Shown here piece after piece: positions 1 through 12,324 of a stretch of DNA of 64,000 nt; position 1 is the stretch's first letter; each line of letters starts with the position of its first letter. Origin of the DNA: Dermatemys mawii (lineage: Eukaryota > Chordata > Testudines > Dermatemydidae); the NCBI GenBank assembly GCA_007922305.1, contig ML677333.1:19241555-19305554 (forward strand), in the 5' to 3' direction. A model generated the notes under the pieces. That model had not been told where the DNA came from and did no database searches. It worked only from the letters and a program-made list of their open reading frames with translations. The position numbers were made by a program, and so were the translations under genes.

Positions 1-2289
1 AAAGAAGGGAGATTTAAATGCTGCCCTTATTTCTAGAACTTGCCCTGTTTGGCAGAGACACAGTGCTCTGCCCTACACTACAGGGCTCCTGATCCCAGGA
101 CCTAAAAAGAACAGTTGTCTAGGAATTTTCTAGATACTAGCTAAGACCTGAGTAAAAGATTTTTGTGTAGATAGTAGGGAGATTTGGGCTAAAACCCAGG
201 AAAGAGCACAAAGTATGATTGCAGTGAAAACATACCCAAAGCATCTGCCTCTGTCATTCTCTGGGTCTTTATCTGTTGCAGAATGACTGAAACGGTTTAG
301 CTTCACCCTAAAACTTCCCCTCTGATCTTAAAAGGCCATTATACCCCGTTACAAGTCATTCTTAAAGAGAGTCCTCTGTCAGCAGTTACCACATTATGGT
401 ATCTTTAATATTAGATCTGGTCACATTATGGAGAAATTTAGTCATGAATTCACTGGGAAAAATGAACAAGAAATTATTTGACCAGCTATATTAAATATAT
501 CACATCACTATATGCCTGTACATATACAATTTCTGGTTACATTCCCACGTTATGTGGGTAAATGGTGGTGGCACAGCATAGTTTGTATACTACAGACTTT
601 TCTAATATATGGAATTCTTTGCATAGACATGATCCTTGCCAACAATGATTTGCCAATAGTCTGAAATTAAATGTAAACATATAAGAGTCTTTTTAAAGCA
701 ATCCTTTAAAATTATCATGTAAACGTAGGCTTCCCAACGTTCCCCATACCCCTGGAACATACTAGTTTCATCCAGTGTAGTACTACAGAAAAGAGTGTAT
801 TGAATGTGGCACACTCAAACCTGTCAAGTGACAGAGGCTGACAAGGCAGGGACCTCTGAGATGAGAGGAAGACACTAACAAACATTACTTATGTGGTATC
901 AAAAGGCTTGACCAAGCTCTACCAAGTCAATAGGAATCTCCCCATTGACTTCAAGGAGGCTGAATTTTAATTTTTGTAGGAATTTGCCATTGAAGAAAAA
1001 TGTGTGTAACAGACTTAGGCTTTCAGATAAAGTATTAAAGGAGGAAACAATGCACATTCACTCCTTGTTTTAATAAACATAAATGACTTCCAATGTCAAG
1101 GAAGACAAAGACCAAAGAGAGGGTAAAATAAGGGCCTTGAACTGTGAAAGAGACAATTGTATTTATATTCTAGGTTTAGAATACTGTTCATCAGAAGAAG
1201 TGTGTTCTGTTTGCACTATATAAGGTGACGATCTGATTAGCCATTGTGGAGGCAAAATACACCAGCTCAAGCAAACAAAAACTGTATCACCATTTCTTGT
1301 CTTCACCTCTTTGAGTCCTCACCAATCATTTCTAAAAATAAGCTTCTTTTCAAGGATATTCAATTGTTTTCAGGACTTCAGAGTCTGTTGTACTATTTAT
1401 TATACCAGTATCATTTCCATCAATCTTCATCTCTATGTTTTCAATTTTTCTTTCAGTCATCAACATTCTTGAACTGAAATTTTCAAACTTCTTATCTGCA
1501 GCAATTGTAAACTCATCTGGAACACATCCAGTCTTTTACCAATATCCATGGTGTTTTGAAGGCTGTCATGATTTGATGAGCCAGACCCATGTCTTCTGAT
1601 AATGTGAAAAAGAAAACATACATGGTCTCAATGCAGATTACACCAAGTTTACAATGCAATTTCCAATCTTCCCTGGAATTGTTTCTTTTTTGTTTAGTGT
1701 ATTTAAGCACTCCATAATGAATGTGATCCAGATAAAATAATTAAAGATATAACATTCCAGAAATTGTGAAAATAAATCCCAGAGAGCATTCCCGTATAAG
1801 CCAGCTCTACTTCATATATTTTAAGGCCTTGATCCAAAGAGATACTCAAATCCCATTTACTTTGATGAGATTGAAGCACTTAAGTGCTGCTCTGAATAAT
1901 GATGCTTGCTTGACTCAGGGCCTAAGACAGGAATGAATATACAGATCCACTCCTGGTCCCCACTGTGGCCATTTTGTCTCTGTCTAACAACACACAGCCA
2001 CTTTACTGGTAACCTGAGGATTCCCTCTGCATATTTCAGTACTTTTATCTGGTTGGCAAGTGCCTATGGCAGTGTATGGGAAGCTAGAAGTAAAGGATAA
2101 TGGCAAGAAGAGTGGTGAGAAGGTTGTACCCGGGGGAGGTGGTGAAACTAGAAAAAATGGAGTAAATAAGGTGCAGAAGAATCAGGACATAACGCATGGT
2201 AAGGTAGATCTGACATGACAAGTTATCAGGTGGCAAAGGACAAATGGATAACAAGAGAAAAGACCATTAACACCAGCAACAAGGACCAG

Positions 2290-2425
2290 AAGACTAAGGG
2301 CCCTGCAAGACGGGAATCTTTTAGTTCACACCAGTAGTGTCCACATTAGAGCACAGCACTTTGTTGTACACTGCTATTTGGAACCCTGTAGTCCCAACTG
2401 TGAGGCAGTGTAGACATGCCCTAAA
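2290..2425. mobile_element. MITE fragment, same family as the host element at 16700
   Basis: The stretch with 'agttcacacc', 'agtgtcca', 'cagcacttt' and 'gtgtagacatgcc' matches 16860-16930 and 17415-17450 in the same order. It ends in the shared terminal motif of the 'gtctacac' MITEs. No target duplication was resolved. Confidence 0.6.
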
Positions 2426-3132
2426 AGTGTTGATATGGAGAAAGGCAATCTCTGCTATTAGGAGTAGAAGAGGACAGGAAGGGCAGTTTGCTGGGAAGCT
2501 GTATTATTGTTGACATTGCTACTGGGAGTTCTGGCTGGCTGTTGGGCTTTCAGAGAAGCTGGGAGCTTTTAAACTCCACTCCTGGAAGTACTGGTTGTCA
2601 TGTAGGAGGCCACTTATGGAGGTGCTGCCAGCATCAGTCATCCTGAGGTAGGATCCCAAGGGCTCTCATTGTGCTTCAGAGGCCAAAAAGATCATGTTCT
2701 CCCAGCCTCCTCACTCCCAATGCTGCTGATGGCCCTGTGTCTAGATCTGAAATTAGTGTTTAATTACACATTTATCCAAACTGAACACGTGACACTAAAC
2801 TACAAACGAACATGTAAAGAAAACCTTCAGCTTAAAAAAGGAGAGATAATTTAACTGTCTGCAGCTGGCCATAGCTCCTCCCTAGGTGGTGGTTGGACTA
2901 GCAATTACTCTGAAATGGTAAAAATTGATAACAGGGAAAAAACTATCTAAGGTCTCCCTAGGACTAGAAAGTTGCCCTGACATTCTGAAAGATGCAGAGA
3001 ATCCTTGCAAACTATTTTCAAAGTTTACAACTAATTAGATTCTACACCACATGCTGTGCTTCAGTGGCCACTGTCCCTGTGTGGCTTAACTCCTTGTTAC
3101 ATGATACAAGATTGTAGCAGGCAGTAAGTGAT

Positions 3133-3252
3133 GGGGAGACCAGACAGTGAGTATGGAAAGTCGGGACGGGGATGGAGGGTAATAGGAGCCTATGTAAGAA
3201 AAGGACCTAAAAATCGGGACTGTCCCTATAAAATCAGGATATCTGGTCATCT
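3133..3252. mobile_element. Short non-autonomous hAT element with 8-bp target duplication
   Basis: A 120-bp element bounded by terminal inverted repeats around 'gaccagac' and 'tctggtcat'. It is flanked on both sides by the exact 8-bp direct repeat taagtgat (3125-3132 and 3253-3260), the hallmark of hAT insertion. The interior has 'cgggac' phrases shared with the copy at 16364-16470. It has no coding capacity. Confidence 0.85.
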
Positions 3253-3545
3253 TAAGTGATCAGAATAAAAGTGAGATTATGAATGTATTGTGTTAACCTT
3301 CTGCCAGATGGTTAAGAGCAGCAGTGAGGGCTGGGTTCAATACATCTAGTGTTCCTCTTCACAAATATACAAATTGACTCAAGACCACTCCCAGAAACCT
3401 AGGAAAATGAAACAAACCCATCCTGGGTGTCCTTAACAGCCAGAACTTCCCCACCTGGAAGCATTCAGAGTCTGTTTACAAACAAGTGAATCTTTTTTAG
3501 GGCAAAGGGAACACATTCAGAAATGTGGGAAAACACAGCAACCAA

Positions 3546-3580
3546 GCGCGTGCGCGCGCACACACACACACACACACACA
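3546..3580. repeat. (GC)n-(CA)n alternating purine/pyrimidine microsatellite
   Basis: A 35-bp run of strict purine/pyrimidine alternation, GC-rich at the left and CA repeats at the right. Such tracts can adopt Z-DNA and are length-polymorphic. It lies in an intron. Confidence 0.95.
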
Positions 3581-6063
3581 GAAAGAAAGAATAACACCAC
3601 CCTTCCAGCTATTTGGCAGTAGTCCACCTAACTCCCTTCCTACCCACTGATGAGAATGTCCCAAAGCTGAGAGTCCCATGACTGCACCACATTACTCATG
3701 CACCAACCCTACACATGATTTGCCTCAGTGACACAGTGGTCCAATTTGCAAGTCCTGCTGCTGATGTCCAAAACAGGAGCTCCACCAACAATAAATGGTT
3801 GTGATTCTATCGCTTACTATGCCTACGTTTTGGGGATTTGGCCTGACTAGGCTTATCCACTAGGAAATAGACTGTGAGGTCACATATCAGTACTTTAACC
3901 CTCATCTAGGATCATATCTAATAAGAAAGCGGAAGTTCAGTCTCTTTGCCCATTCAGTTCTTCACCTTTTTGATGAGACCATCAAAACGTTAGTGTCAAT
4001 AATAGGGGTGTTTTTTGAGATGTGAAAACTTGTCCACCAGAAACTAAGTTTAGGCTACCATATTCATTTCCACATAGCCAATGAACAGCTGTCTGCTGGT
4101 GAGGACTTTTAATCACTACAGCATTGGGTTGGTTTCCAGAGAAGTGCTGTATGTAGTTTGAAAATGATTCAGTTTTAATTTTGCATACACTCAGGCTGAT
4201 CAATCAAATGTACTATAGCAAATATTATTAGCCTAGAGAGATGGTAATCATTATGGTGGTGTGTGCTTTAAAAACACATTTAATAATGGCAGTAATAATG
4301 GAACAAATCCTTATGGGAGCTGAGCATTCTGCACCCTTATTGATAACAATGAGAGTGCCTGTGCTCAGCGTCTCTCAAGATTTGGCCCAATAATCATGAT
4401 ATATGCCAAATAAGACAAAAGTAGTATCATTACCCATTGCTTGTCTGTATCTATTAAACTTTACTGTTTTAGGCAATACTTTATTCAGTTTGATGGTGAA
4501 GTTTTCTGCACATAAAAGTAGTAACTCTTTGCTTATCAGGTTTCTAATTTCCAATTAGTGATTTCCAGGTGAAATAGCTTTAATTACATTTGCCCATTAT
4601 CCAGGTGTCTGAGATATTTCTAAGGTGCCTATCACCATGGTATCTAAGCATTGACAAGTACATGACAGGAATTACATAAAAAAGCAATGTGTTCTATAGT
4701 AAAAGGATAATTCCATGTTTTATAGTGTTTTCCTCATAAGAATGCAACCACAATTCATTTAAAAAAGAATACTCTTTTCAATGAAGTGGAGATTAGAGAA
4801 TTTGTTTCTCCCCAATGAGAAACTTCCATTCAATTATAAGACAAGACGGATGCTCTTGCCATCTCAGTTCTATAAAACAATGAAGAAAACCTCTTTTGAT
4901 AATTTTTCTTTTAAGTAAACCAAATGCTCAAATACATGGGCCTAACAATATCTAGTAATCTTTCTGATCTACTCATGAGAAATCGTATTCCTCCCCAGAA
5001 TTTAAGTCAGTGGCAGATGGATATTTTTTGAATATCCCAGATGAATGTTATCAAAATAAATGTTCTAACTAGAGGTAGTACATTGTTCTGTCTTCTGTCT
5101 ATCATAGTTACCTTCACTTTAAGACTCATAAAAAACAATACAAAAATCACTGGAATTAGGGCCTCCCAACAATTAGTTGGCTTCAGCAGGAAAAAAAAAA
5201 AGCAAGTATGTATGTATCAGACTTTTTAAATTTTATTTTCTACATTTTGAGTTCAAACAATCTTTGACAACAAACAAATGATCTTTCTGCACATCTGATA
5301 ATCTCTTATACATGATTTATATCTGGAACTGAAATTCTAAATGACTGTATATTAGCTTTGCTTTCTCTATTCCTCCACTCCAAATATTGTATTCTTTGCA
5401 TCCAAAACGCCAAGCTAAGGTATCTATGGAAAGACTGAATAATTCTTAAGTACATGTCATGTTTATTAAACTTTATTTTTATTTGTATTCTCATAATATC
5501 TAGATGCCCTTATAACAGAACAGTGCTCGATTGTGCTAGGCACTGTATACATACAACATAAACAGCCCCCACCTCAGAGAGCCTGCAAATTATAAATGAT
5601 CATGTAATGTCTTACCAAGTCACAGCTTCACATTATACTGTTCACTCTGTACATTAGTATTTGCTGCTGAGATATCCCCATGTTTTCAACAAAATTGCTT
5701 TGGGATTAAGCAGAAAAGTTACTTGATTCTGCAAATAGCAAAGTCTAGGTGCTTAAATTGATTCTCTGCTCCTCAATCCTGCAAGCTGCTGAGCACTCCT
5801 GCTGAAGTCAGTGGGAATGGAGAGTGATCATCAGCACCTTGAAGGATCAAGCCCTTTTCCCACAGGAGGATCCAATTTTCAAATGTGAGCATCTAAAGAT
5901 AGAAATCAGATTGTTTATAGAACCAACTTCAGTGCCTGATTCTGTACTACTGAAATCAGTTGGAGCTTAGCAAGACTTATCAGATGAGCATTTCAATATA
6001 TTCTCAATGCTTTGAAGGGCTGTAATATGATAGGTAGATTTTCTACCTTTTTCTTACACATGG

Positions 6064-7030
6064 TGTGATGGGGTGTCTGCCCCACACTCACCTTGCAGGA
6101 TTTAATGCAGGCCAAATGGGCCAATTAACCAATTAGGCAACTAATTAAGGAGGCTCAGCTGGATAGGAATAGATGGTTCCTACAAAGCCCAGGAGTTGAA
6201 AGCAGAGGAGGCTATTGGGAAAAAGCGGACACTCCCAGGAGAAAGGGAGGAGTGAGTAGGAACTGCAAGCTGCAGTCACTCCTTGGGAAAAGTGAGGAGA
6301 CTTTGGGAACTGGAAACAGGAAGAAAAGGGGGACCATTAGTGGGAAACAGCCCAGTATTGGGATTTTTGTGGTTCTCACCAAGTCAGAGGCCAGGCAGAA
6401 TCAAGGGTTTTTGATATTTTATTCAATTCAGTTCGATTCAATACAATGTGCACAGGGAGGGAGAGCCCCTGCTAACTAGAAGTAGCCAGAGTCTCTCCAA
6501 CCAGCAGCTCCTCCCCTTCACTCCACATGGTGAGCTCACTCCCCTTCCCTCTAGGTAGTGAGTGATTCCAGAATGTTCTTAAGGTGGTGAGCCACAGCAT
6601 GCCTCTCTACACAAATATATCTTCAAATAACATTTTCTTTAAACTGAACACAAACATACTCTTCACCAGGGAGAGAGCAGTGATGCCAGAGAGAGAAGGC
6701 CCAGACTGCTGAGCTGAAGGTCCCTGGGCTGGAACCTGGAGAAGCAATCAGGCCTGGGTTTCCCTACCAGCCACTGGGTGAATGGCACTGCTGTCGTGAG
6801 CAGGAAGACTGCCTAGGACTTTTGAAGAGCTAAATCCACTCAGAAGGGGGAAACATGGATAGTGACACAGCCAGAGGGCTGAGCCACAAAGAGGACATTT
6901 TGGTTCCTGAGACTGCAATAGGAGCTGCAGGGGGACAACAGAGATGGAGGGATTGGCATTGGCCTTGAGCTAATCCCCAGAGTACCAGCAGGAGGCACCA
7001 GCCCGGTGGTGAATGGAGCATCCCATCATA
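6064..7030 (-). mobile_element. LTR-like element (probable solo ERV LTR)
   Basis: The left end begins tgtgatgggg and the right end finishes catcccatcata, an imperfect terminal inverted repeat of the TG...CA type seen in LTRs. The flanks are catgg (6059-6063) and tatgg (7031-7035), a 4/5 match that could be a 5-bp target duplication. On the minus strand an AATAAA-like signal lies near 6417. No gag, pol or env coding is visible. Family knowledge suggests a turtle endogenous retrovirus LTR. Orientation and exact ends are uncertain. Confidence 0.55.
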
Positions 7031-7549
7031 TATGGGAACAACAAATGTTTTCAATGTATTCATACTAGATTGTGAATGCATATGGAAATTATCTTTTCAA
7101 ACATTTACAGCTGTACCGTAGACCAACTGACAATGCATAGTCTTCATATTTTCAGCAGTAGGTCTTAAAGAATAAAACTGTTTATTCTTGTGTAGGCACA
7201 TGTATGTCAATGTATTATATGCAATTTTCAAGGGTGAGTAGTAGCCTTATGAATGGTTTATATGGAAGAAACTTCATGCATCAGAAAGATAATGTCAGGT
7301 ATTTGGATTGTGTTGCAGCATCTCTTTCCTATGGATTTAAGCATTTTTTGTGCAGCATCTAATTTTGAAGCGATATAGTGTGAGATCTAGATCTGACTGA
7401 AGTCAATGGCAAAGTTCCCATTTAAGGAAATGCACACTCAGGGCCATAGGGAGTACAGGGTATACAACATGCCATACTTTTTCATTATTTTTATATGCAC
7501 TTCAAAGATTTGATCTGGCATTAAAGTATAACAGTTACATAAAACTTAC

Positions 7550-7591
7550 CACTTCTTCATGGGTAGCACTTTCTACATTTATGCCATTAAC
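7550..7591 (-). CDS. SNTG2: SNTG2 internal coding exon, PDZ helix B start (14 codons)
   Basis: This 42-bp exon reads VNGINVESATHEEV, directly continuing LFIGDALMQ from the exon at 7713-7756. It carries the NGI strand and the start of PDZ helix B. The His in THEEV is the position that in class I PDZ domains contacts the Ser/Thr of the ligand's C-terminal motif; that role is family knowledge, not tested here. The acceptor ends tttttag and the donor is a consensus gtaagt. Both ends are phase 0. The following coding sequence (helix B onward, then the second half of the PH domain and the syntrophin-unique region) is not in bases 1-7549 as far as I can see, so it should lie beyond the left edge of the window. 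Confidence 0.95.
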
Positions 7592-7712
7592 CTAAAAATG
7601 AATATACCACAGAAAGAAAGTGATTTGTAACTTATAAATAATGTAATAAAAATAAACATTGAAACATGCTTAAAACAAGTATGTGTGTGGAATAAATGTA
7701 CAATTTACTGAC
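7592..7712 (-). other. SNTG2: 121-bp SNTG2 intron between two PDZ exons
   Basis: A short GT-AG intron, beginning gtcagt and ending in a T-rich tract with tag on the minus strand. It contains no repeat and separates the 44-bp and 42-bp exons. Confidence 0.93.
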
Positions 7713-7756
7713 CTGCATTAGTGCATCTCCAATAAACAACATTCCTGTTTGGTCAG
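7713..7756 (-). CDS. SNTG2: SNTG2 internal coding exon, PDZ core (44 bp)
   Basis: After the two bases that complete an Ala codon, this exon reads DQTGMLFIGDALMQ, the LFIGDA.LQ strand and turn typical of syntrophin PDZ domains. The acceptor is acccccacag and the donor gtcagt. The entry phase matches the preceding exon at 32130, and the exit is on a codon boundary matching the next exon at 7591. At 44 bp it is a very short exon, too short for an ordinary ORF scan. Human SNTG2 has DQTGMLFVGDAVLQ here, so the changes are conservative apart from Leu to Met before the final Gln. It sits 121 bp from the next exon. Confidence 0.95.
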
Positions 7757-8111
7757 CTGTGGGGGTTACAAAAGCATTATGTTAAGTGAAAGACTTAAAT
7801 AATGACATATATTGCTTTAGCACTTGTTTAAGCACACTGTTTGGAACAGTGTAACATTTTAAACTACCTTTCTTGTGAAAATGCCAGCAGCATAACAAGC
7901 AGAAATCATCTAGTAAAGCTAAATAGATTGGTACCAATTTTAAGCAAATTAAGAGAGTTACTTTCAATGCACAAAGGACTTATTTAATATGGAACACAAA
8001 TGTCATTTCTCACTAATGAATGATTTCATTAAATTATGTGGAAAGTCTGATTCATATTTTTCATTAGTCTTGCTCAGACAGTAAAATAGGAATTCCAGAA
8101 GCTACTTAGCA

Positions 8112-8127
8112 TTTTTTTTTTTTTTTT
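8112..8127. repeat. T16 tract
   Basis: A homopolymer of 16 T in intron sequence. No LINE or SINE body is recognisable next to it. Confidence 0.9.
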
Positions 8128-8984
8128 GCCTGAACAAATTTACAGGAACTGGTATAATTAAAGAAGCTGTGCCTAGAATTTAATAAAAGTATTTAAGATG
8201 AAGTTTGAATTCATTCTGTTCAGGAGAATAACACAACATATCATTTCAACCAGTAATGTGCATATTTTCTACATCATGAAATCAACAGGAATGACACCCT
8301 GGAAGGACACAAACAACAAATCTGCTCCAAATGTGAACAGTCATTTTTGGGAGGTGAATTTCTCCTAGTTCTCAGGACATGAGCACTCAGTGTGCATTCA
8401 GGCATTTTACCATCTCATAGATTGAAGACGGTTGGCTGTTCACACTCTGATCCTGCAAACACTGATGTGGTTAAACTTAAGCACCCAGGTAGTCTCTTTT
8501 TTATGAAACTCTTTTGAGATTACTCATATGCTAAAAGTTAAGCACGCGTGTAAGTGATTTCAGGATCTGGGCCTGAGACTTACAAGATTTTAAAAATATA
8601 TCACTCAACTTAATATTTTGGGGGAGTGAAATGGAGGGAAGAAAGAGTCTGACCACACAGAACTTTCTCAGCTTCTGCCATGTTGGATTTGACAATATGA
8701 ACAATGAAGCTTTCATTCTAAATAGTTTTGTATCTGAAGACATCAGGATTGAATTTGGCACCATCTCTTTGGTTGGATAAAATAAGTATCTTTACTTTAT
8801 TAATCTAACTTTACTTGATATTTGTTAGTATTTAGGCAACATTTAATCATTTCTCCATTAACCTATTTCAAATGACAGCTTGTAGATACTATTAATGTAA
8901 AGTAAATGTTTTTTGGGGATTCTAACCTACCTCATCTTTAAAAAAACAATAATCATGCTTGCAATCGCTGGCGTTAGTATATAG

Positions 8985-9644
8985 TGTGACAACGCTCCAA
9001 GTTTGTACTTGTGGGTCCTGCGCTTCCTGGCAGATTTAGGGGCCTCTGAAACCCATCTAGGCCCCAGAGTGACCTCCCTTTCTCAGTATAATTGGCAAGA
9101 GTCACCACCTAGTGAGTTACCTTCATCACAGGCCAATATGGAAGATGGAAAAAGGGGGGAGCCCGGGCCCGCCCTCTACTCCAGACTCCAGCCCAGGGAC
9201 CCTAATAGTATCAGCTAAGATGGCTGACCTTTTAGGCACAAAACACAATACAATTCCCTGGGCTACTTCCTCACAGCAGTCTCCGCTTCTTCAAACCCCA
9301 CTTCACCCTTACCTCAGGGCCTCCTTCCTTCTGGATGATATGTTGTCCATCACTCAGTCTCACAAACAGCACAACTTCCTCTCACAGCTCCTGACACTCA
9401 CACCCACCTGACTAACTGGGAGGTTTTTATTTGGTTTCAGCCAGTCCCTGATTGGCTTCAGGTGTCCCAATTAGGCTAGCTGTTTCTACTCCTTTCTAGA
9501 AGGTTCTTAATTGGCCCCAGGTGTCTTGATTGGCCTGGAGTAGCCTTTGTTTGGCTATCCAGGGAACAGGGACCTGCACATCCTGAGACTAATATACCTG
9601 CCTTCCAGCACTCTCCTATATCCTTCTGGTTTGACTCCATCACA
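8985..9644. mobile_element. Solo LTR, 660 bp, with 4-bp target duplication
   Basis: The element runs from tgtgacaac to tccatcaca, so both strands begin TGTGA and end TCACA. It is flanked by atag on both sides (8981-8984 and 9645-9648). The interior is GC-richer than the surrounding intron, with short ORFs on both strands that resemble no protein I know. 'ctgattggcttcaggtgtcc' type phrases are familiar from turtle retroviral LTRs. No internal retroviral genes remain, as expected after LTR-LTR recombination. Confidence 0.7.
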
Positions 9645-9709
9645 ATAGCTATATATATATAAAAGTCAGCCAATAGTGAGGGAAATGCAAACAAAAGAAA
9701 CATAGGATA

Positions 9710-9990
9710 CGTCTATGCTGCAGTTGGGACAACATAATTAGGCACATCCAGGCTACCTCTAATCATGCTAGCTCACTAAAAATAGCAGTGTTTCTGTGGT
9801 GGAATAGATGGTGACACAGAATAGCCCTCTGTGTACCTACTTATGGTCCCAGGTGGGATTGTACTCAAGACTCTAGCCTGTGCCACCACCCAAACCACCA
9901 CACCCACACTGCTATTTTTAGAAGGTGTAGTCAATCAAAGCTAGCTTGGGTATGCCTACATTTGCTGCAAATGCACCTCTTGATTACGGT
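9710..9990. mobile_element. MITE of the 'gtctac' group
   Basis: Starts near gatacgtctatgctgcagt. It contains two oppositely oriented copies of an 'aaaatagcagtgt' phrase (about 9778-9791 and the reverse near 9911-9920), giving a partly palindromic structure. The ends are not sharply defined. Confidence 0.5.
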
Positions 9991-11168
9991 GGTCAGAAAG
10001 GTGAATACATTATTCCACTGAATGAACACCAAAATAAGGCACTTAGCAATACTAAGTAAATGTTTTAGTTTCTACATAAAAGCCATGCTGTATAATTGAT
10101 TTTTGTGCAAACTTCCTAGTGACATTGGTGAGAGATTTACTCTGGATCGAGATCAGTAAATGGCCTAAAATTTATACTCTGGTCCATGAGTTTAAATTTA
10201 AAATGGAAGATGGCTCTCCACAGAATGTGACTGACAGTGATGAACCTGATTCTAAAGGACATACCATTTAAATACCCAGACAACAGCCACTTACCAGTAT
10301 GTACGAGAAAACGAAACACAGATTAATATATTTTACTGGATCAAAAAGCAGGTGAATGCATAAACTTGGAAGGCAGAAAGTACTGAAAAATAGGTATATT
10401 TTAAACTTATAAAGCGTTCACCATATCCACTCTTTCACAAGAAGCATTACATCTACAAACACTGTCTTACACAGGTACTAAAGCACATTGAGATAAAATA
10501 TATAGCTCCCATTGAAGTCAATGGGAAGATTCCATGGAAAAAGCCCAAAATGTTGTTTTACTTTTCCTAGACATTCTAGATCTTGCTGACAACTGGATAC
10601 CAAATTTTATTTTTTATTGACATTTTGATTATAGTTCTTTCTTTTCCATTACAGGAGTAAACCATTGTCAGCTGGTGGACACTGTTTTTGTGTGTGGCTC
10701 TATCTAGACATCTTGGGGCAACAAACACAGCAAAAGGAGTCTAATCTATGTGAAGGATAGTTTCTCAGTTTAGAAAGTGCAGACATCAGAGCAAAAGCCA
10801 TCTTAAATTTACTTCATTTCAACAGTGAAATTGAGCTTGAGAGTAAATAGGGAAGGCTTGGTATGAAGGAATCATGAGTTATCATAGGCCTTTCACTGTG
10901 TAAGACACTTCCTCATGCCCTAAAGGGAACTGGGAAGGGCAAAGGAGTGCTGGACACATGTTCCTTCCCCACCTTCATCTGCAGAACACGTCTTGTGCAT
11001 GGAAACGGTACCACCAAGTGTATTCTTCACTCCATGAAGGAATGGAGTAGTAGGTGTGCTACCCCAATAAGATAGGCAGAGATAACAATTCTTTTCCCTG
11101 CAGTGGTCCAGTTCCACACTGTCCCCAATACATGTCTGTTCCTATGTGGCTCTATAGAGCTGTTAGAA

Positions 11169-11934
11169 AAGGTATGTCTAAAATAAATGACCCATAGCAT
11201 GGCCACAGCTGGCCCAGGTCAGCTGTCTTATAGAGAGCCCTGTATAGATACAAATTTATACCTGTAGATGTGGATATGTGCGGATATAAATCAATATCCA
11301 TGGAACTGCAGGGATCTCCCAGGGACTGCAGTAGCAAAAGGAGCAGAACATGGGACTACCGCTCCCAGGAGCCAGCGCCCCATGCCAGCAATCCTCTGAT
11401 GCAGTCCTTCTGCCCCCAGCTCCACCCCCATCCCTTCCACACAGCTGTGTGCCTCCCCTGTCTGGGAGTGTGTGCGCCACATGAACACAGTAGCATGACG
11501 AGAGGGAAGGGCTGGGGTGGTACAGTTGCACTGGAGGAGCTGCCAGCATGGGACGCTGGCTCCTGTGAGCGGTGGCTGCACATTCTGCTCCTTTCGCCAG
11601 TGCGGTTCCCAGAAGAGCCCGACAGTTCCACAGTTACTGATTTATATCTGCGGATACTTGTGGATATAAACTTGTATCCGTGCAGGGCTCGACTGACTTG
11701 GGACCGCAAGGTATAAAATTGCAGCATAGACATTTGGACTCAGGCTGGACCCAAAGCTCTGAGACCCCTGCCAGGGGAGTGAATATGATAGCCCTGGCTC
11801 CAACCTGCACCTAAATTTCCACACTATTTTTAGCCCTACAGTCTGAGCTCTGCAAGCTCAAGTCAACTTACCTGGGCTCTAAGATTCAGTGCTGCACGTT
11901 TATCCTGTAGACTTATCCATAGTAACAGACGACC
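11169..11934. mobile_element. MITE interrupted by a foldback element
   Basis: The left part (about 11169-11234, 'ggtatgtct' then 'agctggcccaggtcagctg') and the right part (about 11691-11934, 'gacttggga', 'gcatagacatttgg', 'ctcaggctgga', then the mirrored 'agctctgcaagctcaagtcaactta') read as one MITE if 11235-11690 is removed. The same phrases appear at 16270-16355, 16471-16580 and 29245-29365. The interior is itself a loose inverted repeat. Confidence 0.6.
11235..11690. mobile_element. Foldback (long inverted repeat) element, about 456 bp
   Basis: The left end begins gagccctgtatagatacaaa and the right end finishes cttgtatccgtgcagggctc, which are inverted copies. Complementarity continues inward for most of each arm, for example 'aaaggagcagaacatg' against 'cacattctgctccttt' and 'aggagccagcgcccca' against 'gggacgctggctcct'. 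The flanks agctgtct and gactgact could be a decayed 8-bp duplication (5/8). The overlapping ORFs on both strands are a by-product of the palindrome. Confidence 0.7.
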
Positions 11935-12324
11935 CACCAGGGGAAAGAAAATCAAAGCCAAATATTCTACTAGAACTTCAAAATAAGAAAGAGATTGAAC
12001 TTAGTAATTATCAATTGTTATGGGTAGCTTTAATCCCTTATAAAACATGGACCACTTGAGAGAAAAGCATCTCTAGCAATTCAGAAGATAATGGCACAAT
12101 GAACAATACTGTTCATTAAATGTGAATTACATTTACTGATTCACAGAATCAGTAAATGTAATGTTCCTGAACTTCACTACAGCATGAGTATATAATATTT
12201 CACAAAGTCATACCTGAAAAAACAGTATTTCAGATTGACTTAAACTGAACAATTTCTGAAAGAAAATAAGCACAGAGTAATATAAGCAGCACTGTATCAT
12301 ATTTTACAGGAATTCTTAGTGATT

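Larger units (their letters stand above)
1..7549 (-). other. SNTG2: SNTG2 intron (partial), after the last visible PDZ exon
   Basis: I see no coding exon here. In particular, I looked for the expected helix-B continuation of the PDZ domain and did not find it. Separately listed contents are the hAT relic at 3133-3252, the alternating repeat at 3546-3580, a MITE fragment at 2290-2425 and the LTR-like element at 6064-7030. Two other stretches, 4290-4400 and 5740-5880, look like old interspersed repeat tails (phrases such as 'gaagtcagtggga') but I cannot define their ends. The rest looks like unremarkable AT-rich intron. Confidence 0.8.

Noticed and set aside
9003..9411. Overlapping plus-strand ORFs of 71 and 99 codons
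   Set aside because: Inside the solo LTR 8985-9644; no resemblance to a protein domain.
11256..11733. Several overlapping ORFs of 90-150 codons on both strands
   Set aside because: Produced by the GC-rich palindromic foldback element; mirror-image frames on both strands are expected from an inverted repeat.
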